Part shown: positions 31,840 through 40,860 of the stretch, piece by piece
Position numbering within the stretch: the first letter of the stretch is position 1
Layout of the letters: each line of letters opens with the position of its first letter
Source: Bradyrhizobium betae
GTDB taxonomy: Bacteria; Pseudomonadota; Alphaproteobacteria; Rhizobiales; Xanthobacteraceae
Reading direction: 5' to 3'
Assembly: GCF_004123905.1 (NCBI RefSeq)
Contig: NZ_MZXW01000008.1
Span: 1 to 64,000 of the forward strand
Length of the DNA: 64,000 nt
Position numbers and translations under genes: made by a program
The notes under the pieces: generated by a model
What the model was told of the DNA's origin: nothing
The model's database searches: none
The model's input: only the letters and a program-made list of their open reading frames with translations

Positions 31840-32499
31840 TCAGACCCGCGCCGCAGCGAAGCGGGCCTCAGCCACCCTGCCGGACAGGCTAATGACGAGA
31901 TTGATGACGAGAAAGACGAGCGCCGAGCCGATCATGGTCTCGAACGGCCGATAGCTGGCGCTGGCCATCTGCTGCGCGGTACGCAGCACGTCGACGACGG
32001 TGATGACCGACAGAAGCGCCGTGCCTTTCACCACGATCGTCGCCTCGTTGATCAGCACCGGCACGATGCGCCGGAACAGTTGGGGCAGCACCACCTTGAG
32101 CCAGATGGCATGCGGCGGGAGCCCGAGCACTGTCGAAGCCTCGATCTGGCCGGCCTCGATGGTGGCGAGACCACCGCGCATGCTCTCGCTGACGAAGACC
32201 ATGCTGTTGAAGGCGATGGCCGAGATACCAGCCACTTCCGGCGAGAGGTCGAGGCCAACCGCCGGAAGCACGTAATAGGCGATGAAGATCTGGATCAGGA
32301 GCGGCGTGCCGCGCACGAAGCTGATGATGACAGCGATGAGCGCATTGACCGACGCGATCTTCTGCGCGCGGACGATGGTCAACGCGGTGCCGAGCAAGAG
32401 GGCGAGCAGCATGATGATGATCGCCAAACGGATGTTCACGGCCGCCGCACCGATCAGACGAGGCAGGATCGACAGCAGATAGTCGAGCTTGAAGCCCAT
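31840..32499 (-). CDS. Polar amino-acid ABC transporter, permease (HisQ-type)
   Basis: A 219-aa inner-membrane permease of the HisQ family. Helices are seen at NIRLAIIIMLLALLLGTALT, NALIAVIISFVRGTPLLIQI and others; the EAA loop is EASTVLGLPPHAIWLKVVLPQ. Encoded between the binding protein and the second permease. Confidence 0.92.
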   Translation of the reverse strand: MGFKLDYLLSILPRLIGAAAVNIRLAIIIMLLALLLGTALTIVRAQKIASVNALIAVIISFVRGTPLLIQIFIAYYVLPAVGLDLSPEVAGISAIAFNSMVFVSESMRGGLATIEAGQIEASTVLGLPPHAIWLKVVLPQLFRRIVPVLINEATIVVKGTALLSVITVVDVLRTAQQMASASYRPFETMIGSALVFLVINLVISLSGRVAEARFAAARV

Positions 32500-32565
32500 G
32501 ACACGGGCCTTTCATGTCGGAAGGTGCCTGGTCTTGCCATTACCCCTGGTCGCCACGTCGAACGG

Positions 32566-33423
32566 CTACATGGCTCCGGGCGGCAGATAGTCTTGATCCG
32601 GGATCGTCATCTCGAAGCCGAACCATTTCTTCTGGAGTGTCGCGAGGCGTCCATCGTCGCGCATCTTGCGGATCACCGCGGAGATGGCATCACGCAAATC
32701 CTTGTCGTCAGGCCGCGTTACCCAGGCGAGATAGGGGTGTCCGCTGTCCTGGGGTATCGGCGCCATCAGTTCGAAGACATCGGACTTGTCCTTGACCAGC
32801 GCAGCAAGGCTCGGCAGTGGCTGGAGCACGGCGTCGGCCTCACCATTCGCGAGCGCGACGTAGCTCTCGGGGTAAGCGGTGAAGAGCTTCAGCTCCTTGA
32901 AGCCCGTTCCACCGGCGGCCTTCAGCTTGGCATCGAGCGCACGGGCGACCGGTTCGGTCGACGAGGCCAGCTGGGTTGCGACCACCTTGCCGTTGAGGTC
33001 TTCCAGCTTGGTGAGCTTGTCGCCCTTGCGCTTCATGGCATAGGGCAAACCGTCGGCAATCGGCATCGTATAGGCGTAGCGCTTGGCGCGCTCCGCGTTG
33101 ATGCCGACCGTGGTGGCGACAAAATCGAACTTGCCGGCCAGCACGCCCGGCAGGATGCCCTGCCAGGGCAGATCGAGCTGGTTCAGCTTCTTGACGCCGA
33201 ACTCCTTGACCACTTCGGCCAGGATGTCGGAGCCGTAGCCGATGATCTTGCCGTCCTTGACGAATTCGAAGGGAGGAAAGGCCGCCTCGGTGCCGACCGT
33301 CAGTTCGCCGGTCCGCTTGATCTTGTCCAGCGTCGTCTCCGCGAAGGCAGGCTGGCTCGCGACCAGCGCGAGGCAGGCGCTGCCGGCCAGGATGCCGAAC
33401 AATTTGCGATTGGTCTTCCGCAT
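32566..33423 (-). CDS. Polar amino-acid ABC transporter, substrate-binding protein
   Basis: A 285-aa periplasmic binding protein (SBP_bac_3). The start at 33423 follows GAGGGA and gives a signal peptide (MRKTNRKLFGILAGSACLAL...AFA); an upstream ATG at 33444 is less suited. The mature part opens LTVGTEAAFPPFEFVKDGKIIGYGSDILAE, the typical ligand-recognition strand with aromatic and acidic residues. Encoded between ureohydrolase 2 and the permeases. The ligand is inferred to be a guanidino compound such as agmatine, arginine or guanidinobutyrate. Confidence 0.92.
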   Translation of the reverse strand: MRKTNRKLFGILAGSACLALVASQPAFAETTLDKIKRTGELTVGTEAAFPPFEFVKDGKIIGYGSDILAEVVKEFGVKKLNQLDLPWQGILPGVLAGKFDFVATTVGINAERAKRYAYTMPIADGLPYAMKRKGDKLTKLEDLNGKVVATQLASSTEPVARALDAKLKAAGGTGFKELKLFTAYPESYVALANGEADAVLQPLPSLAALVKDKSDVFELMAPIPQDSGHPYLAWVTRPDDKDLRDAISAVIRKMRDDGRLATLQKKWFGFEMTIPDQDYLPPGAM

Positions 33424-33466
33424 GGCTGATCCCTCTATTTTCATGTTCGCAAAGATTGCCGTCGCC

Positions 33467-34432
33467 TCAGGCGGGCGGCGCGTCGAAATAATTCGCCCTC
33501 ACCGCAGCGCCGATCAGATTCACGATCAGGCGTCCGGCCGTGATGCAGGTGATCATGTTGACGTCGATGGCCGGCGTGATCTCCACGATGTCCATGCCGA
33601 CCACCCGTCCCTTGCGCACGAGACCGTGGATGAGCTTGCGGACCTGATGGAAGGTGAGGCCCCCCGGCGCCGGGCCCTCGACAGCAGGCATGACGGTCGG
33701 ATCGAGGCCGTCGGCGTCGATCGTGATGTAATACTGACCGCCCTCCGGAATTCGATCGAGCACGGAATCCATGCCCTTGTCGTGCACCTCGAAGGCCGGA
33801 ATGATGTTGGAGCCGTAGGCCGCCGCCGCCTCGACTTCTTCGGGCCGCGCGCTCCCCGACGAGCGGATGCCGATCTGAAATATCTCGCCGATGTGGGGCA
33901 TCTCGGAGGCCCGCCGGATCGGACTCGAGAGGCCATCGCGAACGCCGTTCACCTCGTCGCGCCAGTCGATATGGGCATCGACCTGGATCAGCGTGATCGG
34001 ACCATGGCCCTTGAAGGCGCGCAGGATCGGGATCGGGATGCCATGGTCGCCACCGATGGTGATGGGCATGGCACCGGCGGCAAGGATCTTGCTTACCGCT
34101 TGCTCGGCGCGGACGGAGTGGCTGCGGAGATCGGTCATGTCGGCAGGCACGTTGCCGACATCGACCACTTTCAAGGCACGTCCGCCGTAGATCGGACCAC
34201 CGACGTCGAAATCGTAGCGCTCCAGGCCGCGACAGATGCGATCGGTGACCGAACGGACGGCATCGGGTGCCTTCGATTGATCGTTTGTGATCGCGGCGGC
34301 ATCGTATGCGCTGCCGTAGGGAATGCCGAGGATGGCAATGTGCGCGTCGAGAGCGTCGAGATCGGTGCAAATTGGCGACCAGAGCAGGCTCTGGTGCTTG
34401 AGCGAAGGCGGCACCGTCAGGGGCAGAACCAT
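33467..34432 (-). CDS. Agmatinase-family ureohydrolase (copy 2)
   Basis: A 321-aa Mn-type ureohydrolase, the first gene of the operon. Metal ligands: H130 in GGDHGIPIP, D152/H154/D156 in QVDAHIDWRDE, D239/D241 in TIDADGLDPTV. The GGDHG and DAHIDWRDE variants, the YGSAYD loop and the HSVRAEQ segment differ clearly from copy 1, so the two enzymes probably act on different guanidino compounds. Known relatives include guanidinobutyrases and recently described guanidine hydrolases. It is divergent from the LysR gene at 34592, whose product most likely controls the operon. Confidence 0.85.
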   Translation of the reverse strand: MVLPLTVPPSLKHQSLLWSPICTDLDALDAHIAILGIPYGSAYDAAAITNDQSKAPDAVRSVTDRICRGLERYDFDVGGPIYGGRALKVVDVGNVPADMTDLRSHSVRAEQAVSKILAAGAMPITIGGDHGIPIPILRAFKGHGPITLIQVDAHIDWRDEVNGVRDGLSSPIRRASEMPHIGEIFQIGIRSSGSARPEEVEAAAAYGSNIIPAFEVHDKGMDSVLDRIPEGGQYYITIDADGLDPTVMPAVEGPAPGGLTFHQVRKLIHGLVRKGRVVGMDIVEITPAIDVNMITCITAGRLIVNLIGAAVRANYFDAPPA

Positions 34433-34591
34433 AGGTCCTCCAGGTCACAGCAGGTTGGTCTTGCCGAACAAATCGGCATCTGGCCGCCAAGCGGCCGGTC
34501 TGCGCATCGCTCGGACGTTCAGCGACGGTAACGCGCAGCCGACAGCGTCCGGAATGATTTTTCCCGAAACCATGCTTGTAGGAACCGCAAC

Positions 34592-35506
34592 ATGAAGCAC
34601 GTCCCGCCGGCACCCGTTCCGCAGCTCACCGAGAGTGATCTCAGGCTGATGCGCATCTTTCGCGCGGTCGCCGAGGCCGGCGGACTAACTGCGGCGGAAG
34701 CCCAGCTCGGGATGGAGCGATCGACCATCAGCCGGCATCTGCTCGCGCTGGAAACGCGCCTCGGCAGCAGGCTCTGCTTTCGCGGCCCTTCCGGCTTCGA
34801 GTTGACTGATTTCGGCCACAAGGCCCTGCTCGCCAGCATCGCGGCCTGCGACGCGCTCGAAATGGTGCATCACGAGCTCAATCTGGCCAGGAACATCCTG
34901 TCGGGCGAACTGAAGGTTGGTATCGCCGACAACTGCCTGTCCAACCCGCATTGCCGGCTGGCGGACACGCTGGCCCGGTTTCGCGCCGCTGCTCCCAATG
35001 TCACCCTGAACGTGGCGATCGGCCTGCCAAACACACTCGTCGAGGACGTGCTGGAGCGACGACTGCATCTCGCGATCAGCGGGCAGCCCGCCGTCAACAG
35101 CAAGCTCGAATACGTCTCACTCTTCACCGAGGAGTTCCGACTTTACACGGCGGCCGCAACGCCGCTTGCGCTCGATGCCCTGCGCGATGGCGGTGTGGTT
35201 CTGGTGACGCGGACAAACGATCGACGCACGCAAAACCTCGCCCGGCGGCTTCACATGAAGCAACACGCTGTCGCTTTCGGGCTGGAGGCGGTCGCGACGA
35301 TGCTGGTCGGCGGCGGGTTTGTCGGCTTCCTGCCGATGCATTATGTCGAGATGCTGCGACCGATCCATCAATTGGAGGAAGTCTCGGGCGCCGAGGCATT
35401 TCGCTACACGACCCAGTTCTCTCTGATCTCGGCGATCAATCGACCGCTGCCGCCGAGCGGCCGGCTGCTGACGAGATTGCTGACCGATCCGCAGAGCGCG
35501 AGCTAG
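34592..35506 (+). CDS. LysR-family regulator of the ureohydrolase operon
   Basis: A 304-aa LysR-type regulator. The N-terminal winged HTH (about 13-72; LTAAEAQLGMERSTISRHLLALETRLG) is followed by a PBP2-fold effector domain (about 100-300). It is divergent from ureohydrolase 2 with a gap of 159 bp, the classic LysR arrangement, so the operon is its likely target, with a guanidino compound or arginine-related inducer inferred. The effector domain begins GELKVGIADNCLSNPHCRLA. It is separated from the downstream ABC operon by a long inverted repeat. Confidence 0.9.
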   Translation: MKHVPPAPVPQLTESDLRLMRIFRAVAEAGGLTAAEAQLGMERSTISRHLLALETRLGSRLCFRGPSGFELTDFGHKALLASIAACDALEMVHHELNLARNILSGELKVGIADNCLSNPHCRLADTLARFRAAAPNVTLNVAIGLPNTLVEDVLERRLHLAISGQPAVNSKLEYVSLFTEEFRLYTAAATPLALDALRDGGVVLVTRTNDRRTQNLARRLHMKQHAVAFGLEAVATMLVGGGFVGFLPMHYVEMLRPIHQLEEVSGAEAFRYTTQFSLISAINRPLPPSGRLLTRLLTDPQSAS

Positions 35507-35553
35507 AGCCTGACGAAATGAGGTTTGATCGAGGCGACGACGGAGGTGTGCTC

Positions 35554-35750
35554 CCTCTCCCGCTTGCGGGAGAGGGTTGGGGAGAGGGTGTCTCCTCCAG
35601 GGAGACTCCCCCAGAGGAGAGAACCCTCACCCGGCGCGCGGGACGATGCTTCGCATCGCCCTGGACGCGATAGCCGAGGCTATGCCTCGGCGTCTCTTAA
35701 AAGGAACGGCCGCCGAAGGCGGCCTATGCTCTCCCGCAAGCGGGAGAGGT
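35554..35750. repeat. GGGAGAGG-type long inverted repeat
   Basis: The ends CCTCTCCCGCTTGCGGGAGA and TCTCCCGCAAGCGGGAGAGG are near mirror images, with inner stems such as GATGCTTCGCATC and CCGAGGCTATGCCTCGG. It shares its ends with the 10906-11026 element. It lies between the 3' ends of the LysR gene and the fused ATPase gene. Confidence 0.8.
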
Positions 35751-35773
35751 GCACCGACCTCGCGGTGATCGAT

Positions 35774-37663
35774 TCAACCTAAAGCCACTCCGCTTTCCGC
35801 CGACCACTCCTCGCCCCAGACCTGGACGACGTGGCCCGGCGACACTTCACGATATTGCCGCACCGGCGGCTGGTAGTCCGGCGCGCGGACCGGGCTTCTG
35901 ATCTCGTCGTTCGAGGTCTCGCGTTTCACGCCGCGGCGTGATGGATCCGGCACCGGCACGGCGGCCATCAGCTTCTTCGTATAGGGATGCTGCGGATTGC
36001 CGAACACGGAAGCGCGCGGGCCGGTCTCGACGATCTCGCCGAGATACATCACCGCGACGCGGTGGCTCATGCGCTCGACCACCGCGATGTCGTGGGAAAT
36101 GAAGAGATAGGCGAGGCCCATACTGGCCTGAAGGTCGAGCATGAGATTGACGACCTGCGCCTTGACCGAGACGTCGAGCGCCGAGACCGCCTCATCCGCG
36201 ACGATCAGTTTCGGTCCGAGCGCGAGCGCGCGAGCGATGCAGATGCGCTGGCGCTGGCCGCCGGAGAATTCGTGCGGGAAGCGCGCGGCCATGTCGGCGG
36301 TGAGACCAACGCGGACGAGCAGGTCGGCGACCTCATCGCGCGCCTGCGACGCCGTGGCGAGGCCGTTGGCGAGCAAGGGGGCTGCGATCGCCGTTCCCAC
36401 CGACATGCGCGGATTGAGGCTCGCAAACGGATCCTGAAACACGATCTGCATGTGCTTGCGGAAATCGCGCAAGGTGCGGGCGTTCATGGCCAGCACATCC
36501 TGGCCATCGATCAGGACGGTGCCGCTGTCCGGCTCCGTCAGCTTGAGGATGGACCGGCCCGTGGTCGACTTGCCGCAGCCGGATTCGCCGACCAGCGCCA
36601 GCGTCTCGCCGGCGCGCAAGGTGAAGGAGATGTTCTCGACGGCGTGGACGCGGCCCGAGACTTTGCCGAACAGGCCGGAGCGGATCGGAAAGCGCGTGGT
36701 GAGATTGGCAACTTCGAGCAGCGGACGCTCGGCGGGCGAGACCGTATCCGGCGTCTCGGTCGGCTCGTCCGAGGTGCCAGTCACCTTGTCGACAATGGGA
36801 AACCGCATCGGCCTTGGGCGACCGTCCATCGAGCCGAGACGTGGCACGGCTGCGAGCAGCGAGCGGGTATAGGGATGCGAGGGTGAAGCAAAGATGCGCG
36901 ACGTCGCATCCGTCTCCACTGCCTGCCCGCCATACATCACCACGGTACGGTCCGCGATCTCGGCGACCACGCCCATGTCGTGAGTGATGAAGAGGATCGA
37001 CATCCCCTCTTCCTGCTGAAGCTCCTTCAGCAGCTCCAGGATCTGGGCCTGGATGGTGACGTCGAGCGCGGTGGTCGGCTCATCCGCGATCAGCAGCTTC
37101 GGCTTGCAGGCCAGCGCCATCGCGATCATGACGCGCTGGCGCATGCCGCCGGAGAAGCGATGCGGATGCTCGTGGAAACGCGACTTCGCCGCGGGAATGC
37201 GGACACGATCGAGCAGGCGGATCGTTTCGGCTTCGGCTGCCGCGCGCGACAGACCGCGGTGCTGGATCAGCGCTTCCGCAATCTGGAAGCCGATGGTGAG
37301 CACCGGATTGAGGCTCGTCATCGGCTCCTGGAAGATCATCGCGACATCGTTGCCACGGATATCCGTCATGCTGGCTTCGGGCAGCGCCAGCAGATCGCGG
37401 CCGGCGAGCGTGACGCGCCCCTCGATGCGGCCACTCTCCTTCGGAACGAGCCGCATGATCGAGAGCGCGGTGACACTTTTGCCGGATCCGGACTCGCCGA
37501 CGATCGCCACGGTTTCGCGTGACGCGATATCGAACGAGACGTTGCGAACGACGGGAAGCCATTGCCGCTCGCGCAAGAAGGACGTGGTGAGTCCCGCGAC
37601 CGACAGCACCGGCGCCTGCGTCTCGGCGAAGACCTGGTCGGATGCGTTTGCGCCGATGCTCAT
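35774..37663 (-). CDS. Fused dipeptide/oligopeptide ABC ATPase (DppD-DppF type)
   Basis: A 629-aa ATPase carrying both nucleotide-binding domains of an Opp/Dpp importer in one chain, like GsiA (623 aa). Domain 1 Walker A GESGSGKS at 56-63 with signature FSGGMRQRVMIAMAL, domain 2 Walker A GESGCGKS near 350 with signature FSGGQRQRICIARAL. Each domain ends in the oligopeptide C-terminal extension, with Pro- and Arg-rich linkers. Last gene of the operon binding protein - permeases - oxidase - reductase - ATPase. Its last 140 bp recur as a decayed fragment at 29089-29228. Confidence 0.92.
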   Translation of the reverse strand: MSIGANASDQVFAETQAPVLSVAGLTTSFLRERQWLPVVRNVSFDIASRETVAIVGESGSGKSVTALSIMRLVPKESGRIEGRVTLAGRDLLALPEASMTDIRGNDVAMIFQEPMTSLNPVLTIGFQIAEALIQHRGLSRAAAEAETIRLLDRVRIPAAKSRFHEHPHRFSGGMRQRVMIAMALACKPKLLIADEPTTALDVTIQAQILELLKELQQEEGMSILFITHDMGVVAEIADRTVVMYGGQAVETDATSRIFASPSHPYTRSLLAAVPRLGSMDGRPRPMRFPIVDKVTGTSDEPTETPDTVSPAERPLLEVANLTTRFPIRSGLFGKVSGRVHAVENISFTLRAGETLALVGESGCGKSTTGRSILKLTEPDSGTVLIDGQDVLAMNARTLRDFRKHMQIVFQDPFASLNPRMSVGTAIAAPLLANGLATASQARDEVADLLVRVGLTADMAARFPHEFSGGQRQRICIARALALGPKLIVADEAVSALDVSVKAQVVNLMLDLQASMGLAYLFISHDIAVVERMSHRVAVMYLGEIVETGPRASVFGNPQHPYTKKLMAAVPVPDPSRRGVKRETSNDEIRSPVRAPDYQPPVRQYREVSPGHVVQVWGEEWSAESGVALG

Positions 37664-37672
37664 GCGAGGACC

Positions 37673-38599
37673 TTAATAACCGCGATCACGGTCGACACGC
37701 CCCGGCAAGGGCTCGCCGCGGCGGTGGCGCGCGATGGTGTCGAGCACGTAGTCAACCGCGGTCTCCGGCTTCGTCGTGCTGGCGATGTGCGGCGTCAGGA
37801 GAATGCGCGGATGGCTCCAGAACGGATGGCCCGCAGGCACCGGCTCGGGCTCGGCGACGTCAAGCACGGCCGACGAGAGCACACCGCTGTCGAGCGCCGC
37901 AATCAGGTCGGCCTCGACCAGATGCCCGCCCCGCCCGACATTGAGCAGCCGCGCACCGCGCGGCAGACGCGCGAACAGCTTCGCATCGAGGATGCCGCGC
38001 GTCTCCGATGTCAGGGGCAACAGGCAGACAAGAATGTCGGTCTGCCCGAGGAAATCCGGCAAGGCGTCCGCACCCGCATGGCAGGTGACGCCCGCGATGC
38101 TGCGCGGCGAACGATTCCAGCCGAGCAGCGGAAAGCCGAATGATTTGAGTCGCTCGAGCAGGGCCTGCCCGAGCAGACCGAGCCCCATCACCCCGACACG
38201 CCGCTCCGCGGTGTACGTGGCGGGGAGCTCGCGCCAGACCTGCGCGCGCTGCTGGCCGATGAACTGCACGAGATCGCGATGCAGCGCGAGCACGGACATG
38301 CAGGCATATTCGACCATGCGGTCGGTGATGCCCGGCTCCAGCATGCGGATCAGCGGCACATGCGGCGGCAGCTTGGTGATGTCGAACTGATCGACGCCGG
38401 CGCCGACCGAGAACACCAGCTCGAGATTGGGAAAGGTCGTTGCGATGTCGTCCGGCGGCTGCCAGGCCACCAGATAGCGCACCGCGTGGGGATCTCCGAT
38501 ATCGGGCCAGAGCCGGAACGGAAGATCCGGCGCACGCTCGGCGAACAGGCGCGCCCATTCGGCGCCGCGGACCAGATTGGCCTTGTAGAGGAATGTCAT
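37673..38599 (-). CDS. GhrA-type glyoxylate/hydroxypyruvate reductase
   Basis: A 308-aa NAD(P)H-dependent D-2-hydroxyacid dehydrogenase of the GhrA branch. The start ATG at 38599 is preferred over a GTG at 38608. GVMGLGLLGQAL is the dinucleotide motif; the catalytic Arg lies in NVGRGGHLVEADL, Glu in DVAEPEPVPAGHP, and His in LTPHIAS. Unlike the dehydrogenase at 6067, it has the compact GhrA N-terminus with FSVGAGVDQFD. In the operon it could reduce the 2-oxoacid left by the adjacent oxidase, which is inferred. Confidence 0.88.
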   Translation of the reverse strand: MTFLYKANLVRGAEWARLFAERAPDLPFRLWPDIGDPHAVRYLVAWQPPDDIATTFPNLELVFSVGAGVDQFDITKLPPHVPLIRMLEPGITDRMVEYACMSVLALHRDLVQFIGQQRAQVWRELPATYTAERRVGVMGLGLLGQALLERLKSFGFPLLGWNRSPRSIAGVTCHAGADALPDFLGQTDILVCLLPLTSETRGILDAKLFARLPRGARLLNVGRGGHLVEADLIAALDSGVLSSAVLDVAEPEPVPAGHPFWSHPRILLTPHIASTTKPETAVDYVLDTIARHRRGEPLPGRVDRDRGY

Positions 38600-38613
38600 C
38601 TCGGCCACCGCGG

Positions 38614-39942
38614 TTAGAACGGGCTGACCGGCGCGAGCCTGCGGCCGTCGATCATGCGCTTGTGGCTGTAGGCGGCGGGATCGACCAGCGGCGTCGCCCC
38701 AGTCACGAGGTCGGCCGCAAGCTTTCCGGCGGCGGGGCCGATGCCGAAACCGTGGCCGGAGAAACCGGTGGCGAGGAAGAAGCCCGGCAAGGCGTCGACC
38801 GGCGAGATCACCGGGATCGTGTCCGGCGTGCAGTCGATCGTGCCGCCCCAGGCCTCCGCGACCTCGATGTCCTTCAATTCAGGGTTCGACTTGATCAGCG
38901 CGGCCAGCGCCGCACTGACCAGCGACATGTCGGGCGCGGGATCGCGCACGCGCTCGGCCTCGAACGGCGACGGCTTGTCGAAACTCCAGCTGGTGCCGCG
39001 CGTGAGCTGATCGAAGAACGACTTGCCGAACGACATCTTCAGACCGTTGCGGCGATGCAGATAGGTCGGCCAGAAGGTCCGCGCGTAGCGGAACAGGTCG
39101 GGTGACAGCTCGACCGTGCCGCGGTTGCGCAGCGCCAGCGTGAAGCCGCCGTCGAGCCGGCGACGGATGCAGTAGAAATCAGTACCGAGCGCGCCCGAGG
39201 TGATCTCCGGCCCCGGCGTGGTCCGGCACGCCGTGGCGTTGACGAGACCGATCGGCAGCTCGATGCCGTGGCGGCGGCAGAACAGCGACGACCACGCGCC
39301 GCCCGACAGCAGCACGGCTTGCGTGCGAATGGTGCCCTTCTCGGTGACGACGGCGCTGACCTTTCCGCCCTGCGTCTCCAGCCCGCGCGCGGCGCAGCCC
39401 TGATGGATGGTGACGCCGTGTTTTCGCGCGGCGGTGGCGAGCGCGGGCACGGCCATCGAGGGCTCGGCGCGTCCGTCGCTCGGCGTGTGCAGGCCGCCGA
39501 CCCATTTGTCGGCATTGCCGGGCAGGCGCTCGGCGACTTCTGCCGGCGTCAGCACGGTCGAGTGGACCTGCATTTCGCGCGCGACCGCTGCCCAGCGCTC
39601 CCAGCTCGCGAGCTCGTCCTTGCTCTTGGTCAGAAACAAGACGCCGGTGCGGCGGAAGCCGGCATCGACGCCGGCATCGTTCTGCATGTCTTCCCACAGC
39701 CGCAGCGCTTCACGGGCGAGCGGAATCTCTTCACGCGCGCGGCCCTGCTGGCGGCACCAGCCCCAATTGCGGCTCGACTGCTCGCCGCCGACATGGCCCT
39801 TCTCGACCAAGGCGACGGAAAGACCCTTCTTGGCGAGGTGATAGGCCGCGGAGACGCCGATCACGCCGCCGCCGATGACGACGACGTCCACCTGCGCCGG
39901 CAGGCGTTCGTCGCTGTTTATACGGGTGAGCGGCGGGGACAT
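38614..39942 (-). CDS. FAD-dependent amino-acid/amine oxidoreductase (DAO family)
   Basis: A 442-aa flavoprotein of the DAO superfamily (D-amino-acid dehydrogenase, sarcosine or opine oxidase-like). FAD-binding VVVIGGGVIGVSAAYHLAKKG at 20-40, followed by EKGHVGGEQSSRNWGWCRQQ, where the SSRNWG element typifies a rhizobial subgroup. The C-terminal FAD-binding block reads FFLATGFSGHGFGIGPAAGK. No signal peptide. It acts on an N-substituted or D-amino acid, with release of a 2-oxoacid or aldehyde and an amine. Encoded between the permease genes and the GhrA gene of the same operon. Confidence 0.87.
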   Translation of the reverse strand: MSPPLTRINSDERLPAQVDVVVIGGGVIGVSAAYHLAKKGLSVALVEKGHVGGEQSSRNWGWCRQQGRAREEIPLAREALRLWEDMQNDAGVDAGFRRTGVLFLTKSKDELASWERWAAVAREMQVHSTVLTPAEVAERLPGNADKWVGGLHTPSDGRAEPSMAVPALATAARKHGVTIHQGCAARGLETQGGKVSAVVTEKGTIRTQAVLLSGGAWSSLFCRRHGIELPIGLVNATACRTTPGPEITSGALGTDFYCIRRRLDGGFTLALRNRGTVELSPDLFRYARTFWPTYLHRRNGLKMSFGKSFFDQLTRGTSWSFDKPSPFEAERVRDPAPDMSLVSAALAALIKSNPELKDIEVAEAWGGTIDCTPDTIPVISPVDALPGFFLATGFSGHGFGIGPAAGKLAADLVTGATPLVDPAAYSHKRMIDGRRLAPVSPF

Positions 39943-39982
39943 GGGACACTCCTGGTAATCAGTCCGATCGAGATCTTGCTCG

Positions 39983-40858
39983 TCATGGGATGTTCATTCG
40001 CGGATCGAGCGCGTCGCGCAGGCCGTCGCCGAGAAAGTTGAAGCTCGTCACCGCCAGCGTAATCGCAACGCCCGGCGCGATCGCGAGCCACGGCGCGCTG
40101 GTCAGATAGATCTGCGCGTTGTTGAGCATGTTACCCAGGCTCGCCGCCGGCGGCTGGATGCCGTAGCCGAGATAGCTGAGATAGGATTCCAGCAGGATCG
40201 CCTTGGCGACGTTCAGCGTCGCCGCCACCACGATCGGCGCAACCGCATTGGGCACGAGCTCGCGGAACATGATCCGCAGGTTCGACGAGCCGAAGGCGAG
40301 TGCCGCGACCGCAAACTCGCGTTCACGCAGCGAACGCACCTGGGCCTCGACGACGCGGGCCACCCACATCCAGGCGGTCGCCGCGATCAGCACGGTGGTG
40401 GTGACCAGACCGGGCTCGGTGAGCGCCGCCAGCGTGAGCAGCAGAAAGATCGTCGGAAAGCACAGCACGGCGTCGACAAGTCGCATCAGGACAGCCCCGA
40501 CCACGCCGCCATAGAAGCCGGCAAAGGCGCCGACGACGATGCCGACCACCGTCGCGATCACCATCGCGACGATGCCGATCGAGAGCGAGACACGCCCGCC
40601 CATCATCAGGCGCGCCAGCACGTCGCGGCCGAGTTCGTCGGTGCCGAGGATATGCGCGCCCGACAGCGGCGGCGCGAACCGCTTCATGATGTCGATATAG
40701 GTGTCATCGAACGGCAGCAGAAAGGGACCGAACACCGAACCGAGGACGAGAACGAGGATGATCACGGCGCCTGCGAGCGCGAGGCGATGCCGGCGGAAAC
40801 GCCGCCACGCAGCCTGGCCGGGCGCGAGCTGAGCATTGGAGAGAGCCGCAGTCGCCAT
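39983..40858 (-). CDS. Dipeptide/oligopeptide ABC transporter permease (DppC-type)
   Basis: A 291-aa inner-membrane permease with about six helices. Start ATG at 40858 (MATAALSNAQLAPGQ); the longer frame upstream is antisense overlap with the other permease gene. Family marks: N-terminal helix after RFRRHRLALAGAVIILVLVL, DELGRDVLARLMMGGRVSL, EAA loop FAVAALAFGSSNLRIMFREL, and GDGLRDALDPRM at the end. The stop of the DppB gene is 2 bp before its start. Forms a dimer with the DppB-type permease. Confidence 0.93.
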   Translation of the reverse strand: MATAALSNAQLAPGQAAWRRFRRHRLALAGAVIILVLVLGSVFGPFLLPFDDTYIDIMKRFAPPLSGAHILGTDELGRDVLARLMMGGRVSLSIGIVAMVIATVVGIVVGAFAGFYGGVVGAVLMRLVDAVLCFPTIFLLLTLAALTEPGLVTTTVLIAATAWMWVARVVEAQVRSLREREFAVAALAFGSSNLRIMFRELVPNAVAPIVVAATLNVAKAILLESYLSYLGYGIQPPAASLGNMLNNAQIYLTSAPWLAIAPGVAITLAVTSFNFLGDGLRDALDPRMNIP

Positions 40859-40860
40859 CC

